Source: Euleptes europaea (Eukaryota; Chordata; Lepidosauria; Squamata; Sphaerodactylidae). Taken from it: a stretch of DNA of 64,000 nucleotides. Position 1 is the stretch's first letter. Every line of letters begins with the position of its first letter. Below are positions 34,807 through 46,424 of this stretch, piece after piece. The notes under the pieces were generated by a model, which saw nothing but the letters and a program-made list of their open reading frames with translations, did not search any database and was not told the origin of the DNA. The stretch spans positions 54,786,659-54,850,658 of the forward strand of contig NC_079318.1 of assembly GCF_029931775.1 (NCBI RefSeq). The letters are read 5' to 3'. The position numbers and the translations under genes were made by a program.

Positions 34807-36148
34807 CAGTGGTTCCCAAAGTGGGCAGTACCACCCCCTGGGGGCGGTGGGATTACCTAGGGCAGGGGTGTCCAAACTTTTTTCAAAGAGGGCCAGATTC
34901 GATGAAGTGAACATGCATGAGGGCCAACCATTTTGCCTGACATTCTTTGAACCATTAAAATTAAATGCAGATTAACTATTTTATGCAAAGTTTGTTGCAA
35001 ACGGCATATTTTTCATTTCGTCACATGGATGACAAATTAAACAGGTGTTAAATCACTCTGCCTTTCATATCTGAAGGCCAGATGGAAAAAAAATCCAGGA
35101 AGCTGAAATATATGTCAGGAACATTGTAAAGTACATTACATATTATTGGTAATAAAGGTTGTCTGTCAACTTTTAAGTTCAAAAAATATGAACAGGAACA
35201 TAACACCAGGTATACATGTTGTGTCCAAATATATTTATACCTGATTTAGACCAACTGCCAATATCACTTCTGGGGTAGACTCTGTCCTGGCCGCAGCAGG
35301 AGCCCTGGTGGGTCTTGGCAGATCTGCAACTGGGCAATTACTGGAACCCACCTCTCTCCACGCTTGCAGGCCTTGCCTAGCCCTCGTTTCTGGCACTGGA
35401 GATTGTAGCAGACAGTAACCGCGCGCATGTGTGTGTGTGTACAGTTTCCCATGCAACCGGAAGGACTGGCGTTTATAATACTGTGCAGGGAAATGCCAAT
35501 TCTCAGGCTTTGCGTGGAACCTCCAGCCTCCCCCTGTTGGGTCAGCCTCCGGCCAGCTCCTGGGCACGCCGGGCTCCCTAGGCACTGAGTGGCAGCAGCC
35601 CAGCCGGCTCCTGGCCCGTGGACCAGCGGGGATCCCGGGGGTTGGCAGTGGCTCCCAGGGCCCCTCGGCAGCTTTACCCTTCTCCCCGGGGGCCGGATTC
35701 AACCGGTCCATGGGCCGCAATTGGCCCGCGGGTCGGACTTTGGACATGACTGACCTAGGGGAACACTAAGAGGCAAGGAGGCAGAAAGGGGGGGGTGCTA
35801 AAAGTGGGCCCCTTCAACTGTGTTGCTCTCTAATTTACAATAGATCGAGCTATGGCACCATGCTGGTGTATTTGGTGGAAACTATCAGAATTTTCCCCCA
35901 GACTTTGAAGAGCTGGTACCGCTGGATCAAGTTCACCAGTTTTGTTGAATAAATTTCAACTAAAAAGTTTTAATTTGATTTTGAATAGATGTGCAGTTAA
36001 TTGTTACTGTTTTGAAATTCTATTGTTATTATCTTTAGTGCGTCATGCTAACCCATATTTTGAACAATGCTTTTTATAGGGTAGGGAGCGCTGGGGTTAA
36101 GTTTGTGGAACCAAGGGGGCGGTGGACCGAACATTTTGGGAACCACTG
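34807..36148. mobile_element. hAT element inserted in CR1 (outer)
   Basis: CAGTGGTTCCCAAAGTGGG at the left, TTTTGGGAACCACTG at the right, with exact 8-bp duplication gcctagag at 34799-34806 and 36149-36156. Without its own insertion it is about 445 bp; no transposase, so non-autonomous. Confidence 0.9.
34863..35752. mobile_element. hAT element inserted in the outer hAT (inner)
   Basis: CAGGGGTGTCCAAACTTTT at the left; the right end read inwards is CAGTCATGTCCAAAGTCC. Exact 8-bp duplication acctaggg at 34855-34862 and 35753-35760. 890 bp; the right half (35270-35700) is GC-rich and gives a 170-codon minus frame without domains, so no transposase. Confidence 0.88.
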
Positions 36149-38040
36149 GCCTAGAGCATCCCTTATAAGTGTTTGTCCAGCTGCCACTTAAAGACTTCCA
36201 GTGACGGGAAGCTCACCACCTCCATAGGTAGCCGATTCCACTGTTGAACAACTCTTACTGTAAAAAGGTTTTCCTAATATTCAGCCTGTACCTTTCCACC
36301 TATAATTTAAACCCATTATTGCGAGTCCTATCCTCTGCTGCCAACAGAAACAGCTCTCTGCCCTCCTCTTAGTGACAGCCCTTCAAATACTTAAAGAGAG
36401 CAATCATGTCCCCCCTCAACCTCCTCTTCTTCAGACAAAACATTCCCAAGTCCCTCAGCCTTTCCTTGTAGGGCTTAGTCTCCAGGCCCCTGATCATCCT
36501 CATTGCTCTCCTCTGTACCCGCTCTATTCTGTCCACATCCTTTTTGAAGTGAGGCTCCAGAACTGCACACAATACTCCAGGTGTGGCCTGACCAGTGCAG
36601 TGTACAGGGGGGCTGTGACATCTTGCAATTTGGATGTTATGCCTCTGTTGATACACCCCAAGATCGCATTAGCCTTTTTTGTCACTGCTTCACACTGCCT
36701 GCTCATATGGTCCACCTATACCCCCAAGCTCTTGTTCACACACACTGTTGCACAGATGTATATCCCTCATACAATGTGCATATTCCTCATTTTTGTTACC
36801 CAGGTGTAGAACTCAGTACATCCTTGTTGAATAGCATCTTGTTAGCATCTGCCCACTTTCTCAGTGTGTTCAGATCTCCTTCAATTCTATCTTTATCTTC
36901 TGGTGTGTTTGCAGATTTAATGAGTAGTCCCTCCACCCCTCATCTAGATCATTTATAAAAATATTGAAAATACCGGGCCCAGAACTGAGCCCTGTGGCAC
37001 CCCGCTGGACACTTCCCTCCATTCAGATGAAATGCCATTAACAACTACTCTTTGAGTGCGGTTCTCCAACCAGTTCTCTGTCCACCTAAATATCCTAGAG
37101 TCCAGTCCACAGTCCTCTAGGTTACCCATTAGAACATCATGGGGAACCCTGTCAAAAGCTTTACTGAAATCCCGGTAAACAACGTTGACAGTATTCCCTC
37201 AATCCAGTAAGTTTGTCACTCAATCAAAGAAGGAAATGAAGTTGGTCTGGCAGGACGTGTTGGGGACAGATCCATGCTGACCTCCCTGGATCACCAAATT
37301 GTCCTTCAGATGCTTGTAGACTGATCCCTTTAAAATCTGCTCCAGTATCTTCCCTGAAACAGAGATCAAACTGACTGGCATATAGTTTCCTCCCTTTTTT
37401 TGAAAATTGGGATAACCTTTGCCCTCCTCCAGTCTTGTGGCACATCCCCCATTCTCCAAAAGGTCTGGAAGGTGATGGACAAAGGCTCTGCAAGCTCTCT
37501 AGAATCCAATGCAGTCAGATGCTTCTCAACTACCTCTCTGACCATGTCAACCAGCAGCCTGGATGCCGTGCCTTGCCTACTACCATCTCTAGATGAGGCT
37601 GTTCTCTTTTTCAGTGAAAAAACTGAGGCAAAATAGGCATTGAGTCTTTCTGCTTTCTCTCTGTCATCTGTCATAGTTTCTCCATTTTCACCCAACATTG
37701 GGCACCTATCGCCTCTTTTATCTTGCATTTGTTCCTCACATATTTGAAGAAGCTTTTCTTGTTATAGCAAGCCTCCTTTGCCAGCATTAGCTTTGTCCTC
37801 TCTGATGGCTGACCTACAGTGCCTAGCAACCTGCTGATACTCTTCTTTAGAGGAATATCCTTGCCTTCATTTCTTGAACATTTCCTTTTTCTCCCTTAGC
37901 TCATCACGGAGTTTTCTGTTCATCCTCATTGACTTCTTGGATCCCCTACCACGTTTCCTTCTTGTTGGAATAGCGATGGCTTGAGCTTGCCAAAGCTCTT
38001 GTTCTAGGAAAGCCCACCCTTCACTTGCAGTCTTTTTGCC

Positions 38041-38130
38041 TGCAATCCTAAGGTCACTTTCCTGGGAGTAAGACTGATTGAACAACATGGGATTTACTTC
38101 TGAGTAGACCTGCTAAGAATCACCCCCTTT
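38041..38130. repeat. Palindromic AGGATTGC-type short repeat
   Basis: GCAATCCTAAGGTCACTTTC, CTGGGAGTAAG and its inverted partner ACTTCTGAGTAGACCTGC; abuts the end of the CR1. Confidence 0.55.
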
Positions 38131-39248
38131 GTGTTGTGGACCACTCTCCTTTAACATACCTACTACAATTCTTCCCACTCAGGTCGAACTATAGAAGTCA
38201 AGTTAGGGGGGCTGTTTTGGGGAAGTCTCTAAGCAAAGACAGAGTTCAAACATTTCTAATTGTTGCTAATTGCATTTCATGATCTTTCTGCCTTTTACAA
38301 ACAATATTAACTCCAGATCTCATTACTGCTATAAATTGTTCTTGTGACTGTTGTTTGAATGTTTTGCATCTTCTTAATGCTTTTCCTAACTAATGTAATA
38401 ATGTAAGACTGACACTATTTGGACAGTGTAGTTTTTATGTATTCTCCTTTTTCTGTTTTCTCTGCTCTCTTTCAGTGTTTAGTTAAATTTGTAATTATTT
38501 GGCTACCAATGAAAACATTGAAATGAAAGATTCTGTACACCTTGTCAATGGGATGACTTGATATAGAGCAACTATATGAAGGATGACAATGTGGTTTGAT
38601 GTACAATCTAATCTGTATCTTGATTTTGTTGCCCAAGACACCACTGATTTGTTTTTGTTGTGTGTTAAATTTTCCTTCCAGCAGTAGCCTTTGACTTCAG
38701 CAAATAAAACATTGACTTGTTTGCCTTGATTAGTTATAAAAAGTTCACACATAAAGTTTTAACTAAACATGTAAAATCTCCCAAAGGTGGAGAGAGAAAA
38801 TAAAAGAATCTGATCACTCAAAATGAAACGCATCCAATAGCACAATATTACATATATGTTCAGTTTGGTTTTAAAATTTATCAGATTATTTCCTTAAAAT
38901 GTACCAGCTGCCCCACAGCATCAGAACTAATCAATATGTTTTTTTCATAGGTATATTTCTATACCAAGAGTTTTCCAGACATCCTTACAAGGTGTATTTT
39001 ATGAAAGTCTACGGCTGCTCTTCCATGTCTCCAATATGCTTATGATTCATTCCCGGGTTCGAAAGAGTTCATCCAGGAAGACAAATCTTTGATGTTTAAA
39101 TTAAAGTTGCGATAACATCTGAGATTAACTGGTTATCTTCTAACATGAAAACAAAAGCACTGTGAGATGAGAAAGGGTCCTTGGTGCTGAGGTCTTTTCT
39201 TGGTCAAATCTAATAAATGTTTATGCATAAAAAGGGCAACACTCTAAT
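38131..39248. other. Unique AT-rich sequence
   Basis: No gene or repeat recognised. Confidence 0.5.
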
Positions 39249-39450
39249 TGCCCAGCCTAGCCTGATCTTGTCAGAGTTCGGAAGCTAAGCAGGGTCAGAC
39301 ACAGTTAGTATTGGGATAGGAGACCATCCAGAAAAGCTGGGGTTGCTGTGCAGCTGAAGGCAATGGCAAAGCACCTCTGCTCATCACTTGCCTTGGACTC
39401 CCCGTAAGTTCACCATGAGTTGGTTGTGATTCAATGGCACACTCTATAGA
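39249..39450 (+). mobile_element. 5S-rRNA-derived SINE with BovB tail, near full length
   Basis: GCCTGATCTTGTCAGAGTTC, GGAAGCTAAGCAGGGTCAGA and GTATTGGGATAGGAGACC cover most of the 5S internal promoter (A block, intermediate element, C block). It continues into GGCAATGGCAAAGCACCTCT and GAGTTGGTTGTGATTCAATG. Too changed to be a 5S gene. Confidence 0.87.
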
Positions 39451-39616
39451 AGAAGCAGTGAGAGTGGGATATATTGGAGGAGAAGGCTGGCTAATCCTGA
39501 TCTTGGATGCTGAGCTATAAAATCTTTTAAATCAGCATTCTGGAGATAGTGAACAAAAATGATACTCTACTCCTCTCTTTTCCCTGTTCTGTCCTCCTCC
39601 ATCTCACATATGTCTA

Positions 39617-40130
39617 GAACTTGGGGTCACCTTAGGAAACTAAGGAAGTGTTTCTTCATGTACCACATAATTAATGTACGGAGCGATTTGCTGCAAAGTA
39701 TGTAACAAAAATGCAGTGTGGTGCAGTGGACCAAGAGTTGGGCTTGAATTGGTGTTCAAATCTCGGCTGAGTCACAAAGCTAAGAGGAAGAGATCTGATG
39801 TAACTTTTCTGACACTCTCATCCCATCTCCTGGGACTATTCTGAAGATACAATAGGAAGGTTCAGACCCAAATGTGATTTTAAAAAGTAAGATTTAGAGA
39901 TGGCATATGGCTTTGCTGAATATTAAGGATTGGATGAATTCATGAAAGATGCCATGATAATCAAAAACGTTAACCTCCATATTTAGAAGTATCTCATTCA
40001 TCAGATACCGAAGATAAACATACAGGAATGGCTGATACCTTCACTCTCCACTAGTTGGCTACTGTTGGAGGCAGATTGACTTAGATGGACCTTTGGGCTG
40101 ATCCACCAAGGCAGTTCATCTGTTAAGAAC
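39617..40130 (+). mobile_element. CR1 3' end interrupted by a MIR-like SINE
   Basis: GTGTTTCTTCATGTACCACA ... ATTTGCTGCAAAGTATG (39617-39704) and AAGGATTGGATGAATTCATG ... TTAGATGGACCTTTGGGCTG (about 39926-40120) are consecutive CR1 3' parts. 39713-39890 is a MIR-like SINE (GTGTGGTGCAGTGGACCAAG). Confidence 0.75.
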
Positions 40131-40400
40131 ATAAGAACATAACTAGAGCTTGCTGAATCAGACCAGTGCTCCTTCTAGTCCAGCATCCTGTTTCACACAA
40201 CAGCCAACCAGTTGCCCTGGAGAGGCAAACAGGGCATAGAAGCCAACAAGGCATAGAAGACAAACAAACGGCATAGAAACCAAGTCCTTCCCCCTGATGC
40301 TGCCTCCTAGCACTGGTATTCAGAGTTTTGCTGCCTATGTTTTGCTCCCTTCAGTCACCATGGCTAGTAGCCATGATGAACCCCTCTTCTCTTTAAAGAA
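40125..40400 (-). mobile_element. CR1 LINE 3' end, reverse, joined tail to tail
   Basis: AAGAACATAAGAACATAAC, AGTCCAGCATCCTGTTTCAC, CAACAGCCAACCAGTTGCCC, then TTCAGAGTTTTGCTGCCTA. It starts where the + strand CR1 ends. Confidence 0.87.
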
Positions 40401-41387
40401 GGTTGATTACTGTTCTTAATTGCGGGCCGGGACGGGGGGGGGGGGAAGCTAAAGCAAAAGTTCCAATATTGCTGTCAGTGTGTAGTCTTTTAAACAGACT
40501 CCAGACTCCCCTTCTGGCCTTTTCTTACTTTTACTTTGGCCTATTGACATTCCTGCTCCTAAACCACCCCAGGTAAAATTGTGATGCAAAGTACCTGGCT
40601 AAACAAGCTCTTTCAATAAGGTAATGTTTGCTCCATTATCTGATCAGAAATCTGCTGGGTGGAAAAGCTTCCATTGTGTGCTTGATGGGAGGTTTTCCTT
40701 AGTTTATGTGTGAGGGCCGCTAATCCCACACTAAATTGGTTCTGTGGTTAAGATGTGAGGCGGGTAAATAGCTGTTAGGTGTCTGAAAACAATGCCAGCA
40801 ACCCAGGGGAATTCTAACCCCTGAAGGCTACTCTACCTTCAAGAGGCTGATAGACCCATCTTATTCACACCATGAAGAATCGGGAGGGTTTTGCAGTAAC
40901 TTGACTCAAGGGCGGCATTTAATAAAATTGTAAAGGTGTTTCCTCATATAACACCCGAAGTGATGATGTTGTTTGCAAGTTCAAATGCTGTTAAGATGTG
41001 TATTCTGTGTTTTTTTTTTTTAATCTCTTCAAATTCCTGTTCAGCATTGTCAGCATTTACTTGTAAACACCAATAGTGTGAGAGTGGTTTAAAGACACTT
41101 TTGGGTGTCCCCTATGAAAAGACCTGAAGGGTTGGATTCAAGATTTGAAGATGGAGGGAGTCTGCAGAAGCAACCTGTATAGCACTGGCTAACAATCCCC
41201 TGCACCTCTGAAAGGCCACTGCTGAAGGTTGGGGAGGGGAATATTCAGAATAATAGGCAATGTAGGATTGGGAGGGGGCAAGCAAGAAATCAGCTGAAAT
41301 CGCCACCTTTGTATTTGCACAAGCTTTAACAAGGCTAAATATAGCCCAATTTTTTACTCAGCCTTACTTAATTCCCTTCCTTACTGA
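40401..41387. other. Unique sequence with poly-G run
   Basis: Poly-G at about 40434-40444. 40490-40960 is repeat-free with TTCAATAAGGTAATGTTTGC and GCTCCATTATCTGATC, a weak regulatory candidate. No gene. Confidence 0.5.
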
Positions 41388-41684
41388 GGCCATTTATGCA
41401 GGGCTGTTTCCCTCGCGGTCACCCCAGCGACTGCTCTGGCGCTTTCCTTTTGATTATGCATGCCTTTCCCGACCGTCAGAGGTCGTCTCGCTCTCCCCGT
41501 GCATTTTTGCTTGTTTTGCCCATGTTTTCTGGCCTCTGTTTTAGCAAGGATCCAGAAAAAGGCCAGAAAGGTGCGGGGAGAGCGCGGCGACATCTGACAG
41601 TCAGGAAAGGCAAGCATAATAAAAACAAAGCACTAGAGCAGTTGTCGGGGGTGGCTGTGGGGAAACAGCCCTGCATAAATGGCC
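41388..41684. mobile_element. Harbinger-like long foldback MITE, 297 bp
   Basis: GGCCATTTATGCAGGGCTG at the left, its exact inverted copy at the right, and pairing continues for about 135 bp per arm (e.g. CGCTCTCCCCG in both). Open frames on both strands are mirror images of the arms, not genes. Flanks TGA and TAC do not match. Confidence 0.7.
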
Positions 41685-42075
41685 TACAACTCACACCTCA
41701 CATGCTTTTTGTCCTAGCAGGCCCCATAATCCCCAATAGAAGGTACCCTCCTCCCTTTCTCACTAGTGGAAAAACTTGTTCAATCCAACCAGTGGTGTTT
41801 GCTTTACATCTGCAGGAGTAGTGGGGTATGATTTTGCCTAATTCCTTATCAGCAGTTGCTTTTCAGCAGGTTCTCCATTCACAAAAGCTTGCCACCTTAA
41901 CTATTTAGCAATCGCTACCATCAAGAGCCAGCATGGTGTAGTGGTAAGAATGTCGGAGTAGGATCTGGGAGACCCGGGTTCGAATTCCTACTCTGCCATG
42001 GGGTCCTTTCCCTCCCTGCCTTCACTAGGCACCACCCCCAGATCTCCAGGAATTTCCCGAGCTGGGAAGGGCTGC
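41685..42075 (+). repeat. tRNA SINE head and MITE end scrap
   Basis: 41931-42003 is GAGCCAGCATGGTGTAGTGG with B box GGTTCGAATTCC, a SINE head. It is followed by CCACCCCCAGATCTCCAGG, a piece of the hAT MITE. 41685-41930 is unique. Confidence 0.65.
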
Positions 42076-45000
42076 AGTAGGAACAAGGAGGTGGGGAAGT
42101 CCCACTCTATGGGTTTCACTCTGTTGGCAGTACTTAGCATACAATAAATTATAAAATTGTTCAAATGCCATCTAAAATTAGAAATAACAATAGTTCACTA
42201 ATGAGCTCATGGCCTGTTGTTGGGATCTGGGGTGTACATTAAGGACACAGGTTTAATGTGGGTGAAAAGAACATCCTCAAAGAGTCAGTTATAGAAAAGT
42301 AGCATTTCATAGGTCAATGATACAGAAAGATATAAGAAGATGCATACAGAGGGCATTAGTAGACTCCTCAACATACGCTTAGAACCATATTCCTGCTGCT
42401 TCCTGTGGGGCTTCCCAAATTGCTTGGGCATATTTGTGAATATCAATAACACAACCACTTGGGCAACTCTGATCATAATAGTCTTTCTCACTCAGTCATC
42501 ATCCTTTCCTCCCTGAGGTGTTGTGAAGAAATGGTACCCACATTGCTCATGAAGTGGCTCTCATGTCCAGCACATGTATGTGAAGGAAGCCCCTCTTGCA
42601 TGTATGCCTATTTTCCTGTTGCATTTTCCTATGTATATTTATTAGCCATCCTGCTGAAATTTTATCTATGGTGTTTCTTCCATCCCACTGGTGTGGTGGT
42701 GGTCACACTACCACTCTTTGCTGATTCTTTGAAGCTTTGATGCTTTGATGTGCTGTTTCTACTGATTTGTTTTTAGTGGGCAGAGGAAATCCACAGCCGC
42801 CATTTCTTGAATCCAAAGCTGTTTTTGAAAAAGGGCTTAACCCCCACCCCATGGCCTGGTGTTTTTAGGAACTTTTCAGCAGCAAGCTAGTACCAGTAGG
42901 TGGCGCTTAATTGATAGCTACTTGTTTGGCTTTTCACTGTATCTTAATCCTGTTGGAATGTCATGGGTCAGTTCTGAATGCATGCATAAACACATGCAAG
43001 TAAAAGAGGGGGGTGAGGACAAGAGTTGTAGACCACTGTGAGGTGTGCAGATTATGCTCCCAAGGCACTCAATGCATTCCTTTGTTAAGCCCTCATGCAG
43101 ATCAGGTGAGAGCTCTCAGCTCTTTATTGCTAATGTATTGTCTTCACTCTGACTTGCTCATTTTCAGCCTGTGCTTTTAGCATTAGGTTTTAGGGGCCTT
43201 TTATGCATGGGTTGCTCCCCTCATGGTCACCCCCCAACTTCAGAAGTTGCCATGCTCTCCTCTCATGTTTTCCCTGTGTTTTCATGATGCTGTTTTATCC
43301 TGAGTTTAACGTCTGCCTCAGTCCCAAATCAAAAGCTGGTCCTGTGCATACTTGTTACTTCGGGTTTTTCTCTTCACACTCATTCTTTCTTTTTCCTCCC
43401 ATGTGTCTGTCCCCCTTATCCAACTCCTCCCCTCAAAGCCATTATTGAGTGCACTAGCAAGAGAATAATGCTGGAATACCATGAGGCTGCTTATTTGGTC
43501 AGTTTCACAGCAAGTGTGGGTCAGTTTCAGATAGAAAAGTTTAGAGAAAGCTGAAATAATCACAAACTACCTATAGGGCTACTTATTTTGTCAATTTCAC
43601 AGAGAATGTGGGTCAGTTTCAGTTCTAGGCAGGATGGAACAGAGCTGGGCTGATTTGCACCCTCCCCTTATATGTGTCCTCTTATAGGCATGAAAGACTT
43701 TTTTTTTGTTCGCGAGTGCAAGACTACCAATGGAACGATGAATGTCACAAATGACCATGTGAGTGTTTTTATGTTCTTATGACCCCTGCACTGACTTACA
43801 CAGAAACAAATTGGTGTGTGTGTGTGTGTGTGGGTGTCCGGGCCCTTCTCTGCTTTGGCTGTAAAATAGCCACTCAGTTTAGATCAAATAAAATAATCCC
43901 ACTGGCAGGGGCTGGTGACATATATGCATAACGGATCGCAAGGTACTCCTGGAATTTCATCAGGGGAAAAAGCCCTTGTGCATAGTGTTTTGAGAATTCG
44001 ACTGCAAATACTGTGCAGTTAGAGAGCAGCAGTTCCAGCAGAAACAAACTGTGCATACAAGGCCTCTGCTTTTTAATGTGCAGAGAAGCAGTTGTATCAT
44101 GAGTAACTAACCTTGGGTCTCAGGGTGAATGATAATTTATCACTTGCTTGAAAACAAATAGCTATAAATCTGGGCAAGGAGGAATCCTGCACATTCTTCT
44201 GAGGGTCATGCATACATATAATCTAAAACCTTTATGCCTGCTCAATTAATAGATAGCATATTGAGTCTACAATCTATGAGTGATTCATAAGAAATACTAC
44301 TAGGAGACTTAAATTTATTCGTTTAAAAAAGGCTTGCGGGGGGGGGGGGAAACCCAGAGGACCTTGGATGGAGCGGCATGTTCTTCTTTCAGACTCTCTC
44401 TACAAGTTATCTATCAAATTTCCGCACTCTTTTAATTACGACTTCATGGTTTACATGCCATCCAATTAAAAGAATATTGCCTTTAAATCAGGAACATATT
44501 TTTGATGGGAATTCAGCTTCGCTTTTGGCATCTTCAGCTTGTCACTCTACATTTATTATGACTTTGGTAATTGCTCAAATAGAGAACTGATCAGAAAAGT
44601 CTGCTGGGATATTTTCTGGTGATATTATTGATGATAAAATAGATGCAATACACATAATGGATATTATGTAGATAGCTGAATTTATAATCATATATTACCT
44701 AGCTACTCCCTAGTAAATGCATTTAGGATTGCAGCCTAACAACCTAAGCCTCTGCTGTGTAGACAAGATGAGCCAGTAAATTCTTTATAATGCCCCCCAG
44801 CTCCTCTGGAGAGCAGCAGATAGATTGAACGGCATCCTTACAGAAGCAAGGATGACACCTTACAGAAGCAAAAGGCAACTCCCTGCCCCAGGAGTACGGA
44901 TTTTGAATGTGTGTGAGAGAGGAACTACACTTTATTTAAATTTTATAACTCTAAATATGTAATTTTGCTCTAATGAATCTGGAGCAAGGCCTTGGTTGGC

Positions 45001-45820
45001 ACTGAGGAAAGGGAGCTTAGCACTCTGTTTCTCCTCCACACCATTCCCATGATCTGACTAATGTGAAAATAGTGTGTGGGGGGTACATATCATGTTTCCC
45101 CTTTCGAGTAAGACTGAAAGATGTCTCATTTTTAGATGTTCAGAGCAATTACAGGAATTTCAAATAAATTTTAGTTAGGTATTCCTGAAGTGCTATGACA
45201 ACTTTGACATCCCGTGAGCAAGTTGTTCATTCACTAGCATCTTTGCTGTCATTATCTGCTGCTCACACTTTAAAGATAATTTTATCTTCTGTCGCCTATT
45301 TAAGAATTCTATGACTGCTGGTTTATCATTTGCATTGTTTTCTTGCTTGTTGTTTGTATTGATTCTAGTGGCAGTTATTGTGTATTTTAATGTACATACT
45401 GCCTTGAGAATATCAGCTGTGATAAAGTATTTTTAAATTGTGAAATAAATAATGTTTATAAAGACCCAGACATTGATGTTTGGAGTCTGCTGTTGGCTAC
45501 ACGTGGGCTATTGTTTTGTCTAGGTATACTCAGATATGTGTCTGTGCTTGATATGGTGTATATATGCACACCTTATATATGTTTGTGTCTTTCATATGAA
45601 AGACACAATTTTAAGAGTTTCTAAAAGAAGGCAAAGCCAGCACCGTCCTACAGTACCAGAATCTTAATTGGATACACACTGAGTTACGAGTAAATTCCTC
45701 TGAGGTACATGAAATGCACTCCAAAGCCTAACATTGCCATCCTAAACAGTTTTTTAAACTTAGAAATGTCTAATTTAATAAATGTGACTCAGTGCCAAAT
45801 CAACGTGAGATGTTTAAGGC
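42076..45820. other. Mostly unique sequence
   Basis: No gene in 3.7 kb. 43195-44064 may be another GGCCTTTTATGCATGGG-ended element with right end GTGCATACAAGGCC (weak). (TG)n at 43817-43833, poly-G at 44338-44350, and an L2-like tail at about 45400-45452. A 26-bp palindrome at 45583 is listed separately. Confidence 0.45.
45583..45608. repeat. Perfect 26-bp palindrome
   Basis: The arm TTGTGTCTTTCAT is followed with no spacer by its exact complement ATGAAAGACACAA, centred on CATATG. It is not part of any repeat recognised here. Confidence 0.85.
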
Positions 45821-46118
45821 TGATGGTGTGATTAAGAGTGGTGGTTTGGAGCGGTAGACTCTAATCTGGAGAACCAGGTTTGATTCCCCACTCCTCCACA
45901 TGAGCAGCCAATGCTAATCTGGTGAACTGGGTTGGTTTCCCCACTCCTACACATGAAGCCAGCTGGGTAATCTTGGGCTAGCCACACTCTCTCAGCCCCA
46001 CCTACCTCACAGAGTGTCTGTTGTGGGGAGGGGAAGGGAAGGTGATTGTAAGCCAGTTTGATTCTGCCTTAAGTGGTAGAGAAAGTCGGCATATAAAAAA
46101 CAACTCTTCTTCTTCTTA
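45821..46118 (+). mobile_element. tRNA-headed SINE (GCCAGC type), long form
   Basis: Head eroded (GTGATTAAGAGTGGTGG), B-box blocks GGTTTGATTCCCC and GGTTGGTTTCCCC, body GTTGTGGGGAGGGGAAGGG, tail GGCATATAAAAAACAACTC and a CTT-rich end. Confidence 0.83.
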
Positions 46119-46424
46119 CTTGGAAGCAAGATCAATTGAAATAAAAAATATTTAGAATCAGGACACATGGAAGGAGTCCCCTCCCTCTCTTGCAGAATTG
46201 GTGAGCATTGAGAGGTGGGTGGGTGGAAGAAATGGAAAGGTAGTGCAGAGTGGCTGGTCATTCACAGGAAGAGAAGGAAAGGACCAGGTACCACATGGAT
46301 GTTGCTCCAGTGTAAGGGGAAAGTTTAGTCATTTTAGCTTCTAGGGTCAGTTCAGGCTTGGCTTGATCTATAACCCCCCAGTAGCAACCAGATAAACGGT
46401 GGGAGGGCACCCAGATGTGATATC
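46119..46424. other. Unique sequence
   Basis: Nothing recognised. Confidence 0.5.

Larger units (their letters stand above)
34725..38038 (-). mobile_element. CR1 LINE, 5'-truncated, split by nested hATs
   Basis: The 3' tip is at the left (AATAGAATCATAGAGTTAG, 34730-34748); it resumes at 36149. Minus-strand coding pieces in order: FRQ-like upstream DNA, WRMGDVPQDWRRAKVIPIFKK and SLISVSGKILEQILK (37728-37220), then [14 protein letters not shown] and [20 protein letters not shown] (36715-36369). Several frame changes: dead. Its 3' tip repeats (TTCTATGA type) differ from the TTCTTATG tip of the CR1 at 697, so it is a different CR1 subfamily. About 1.97 kb of CR1 remains. Confidence 0.92.

Noticed and set aside
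35235-35747. 170-codon minus frame
   Set aside because: Lies inside the GC-rich half of the inner hAT and shows no transposase motif.
39249-39450. A 5S rRNA gene
   Set aside because: Head is diverged and truncated and continues into a BovB-type SINE tail.
41396-41821. Open frames on both strands
   Set aside because: Mirror-image arms of a foldback MITE produce them.
41931-42003. A tRNA gene
   Set aside because: A and B boxes are present but there is no cloverleaf acceptor pairing; it is a SINE head.
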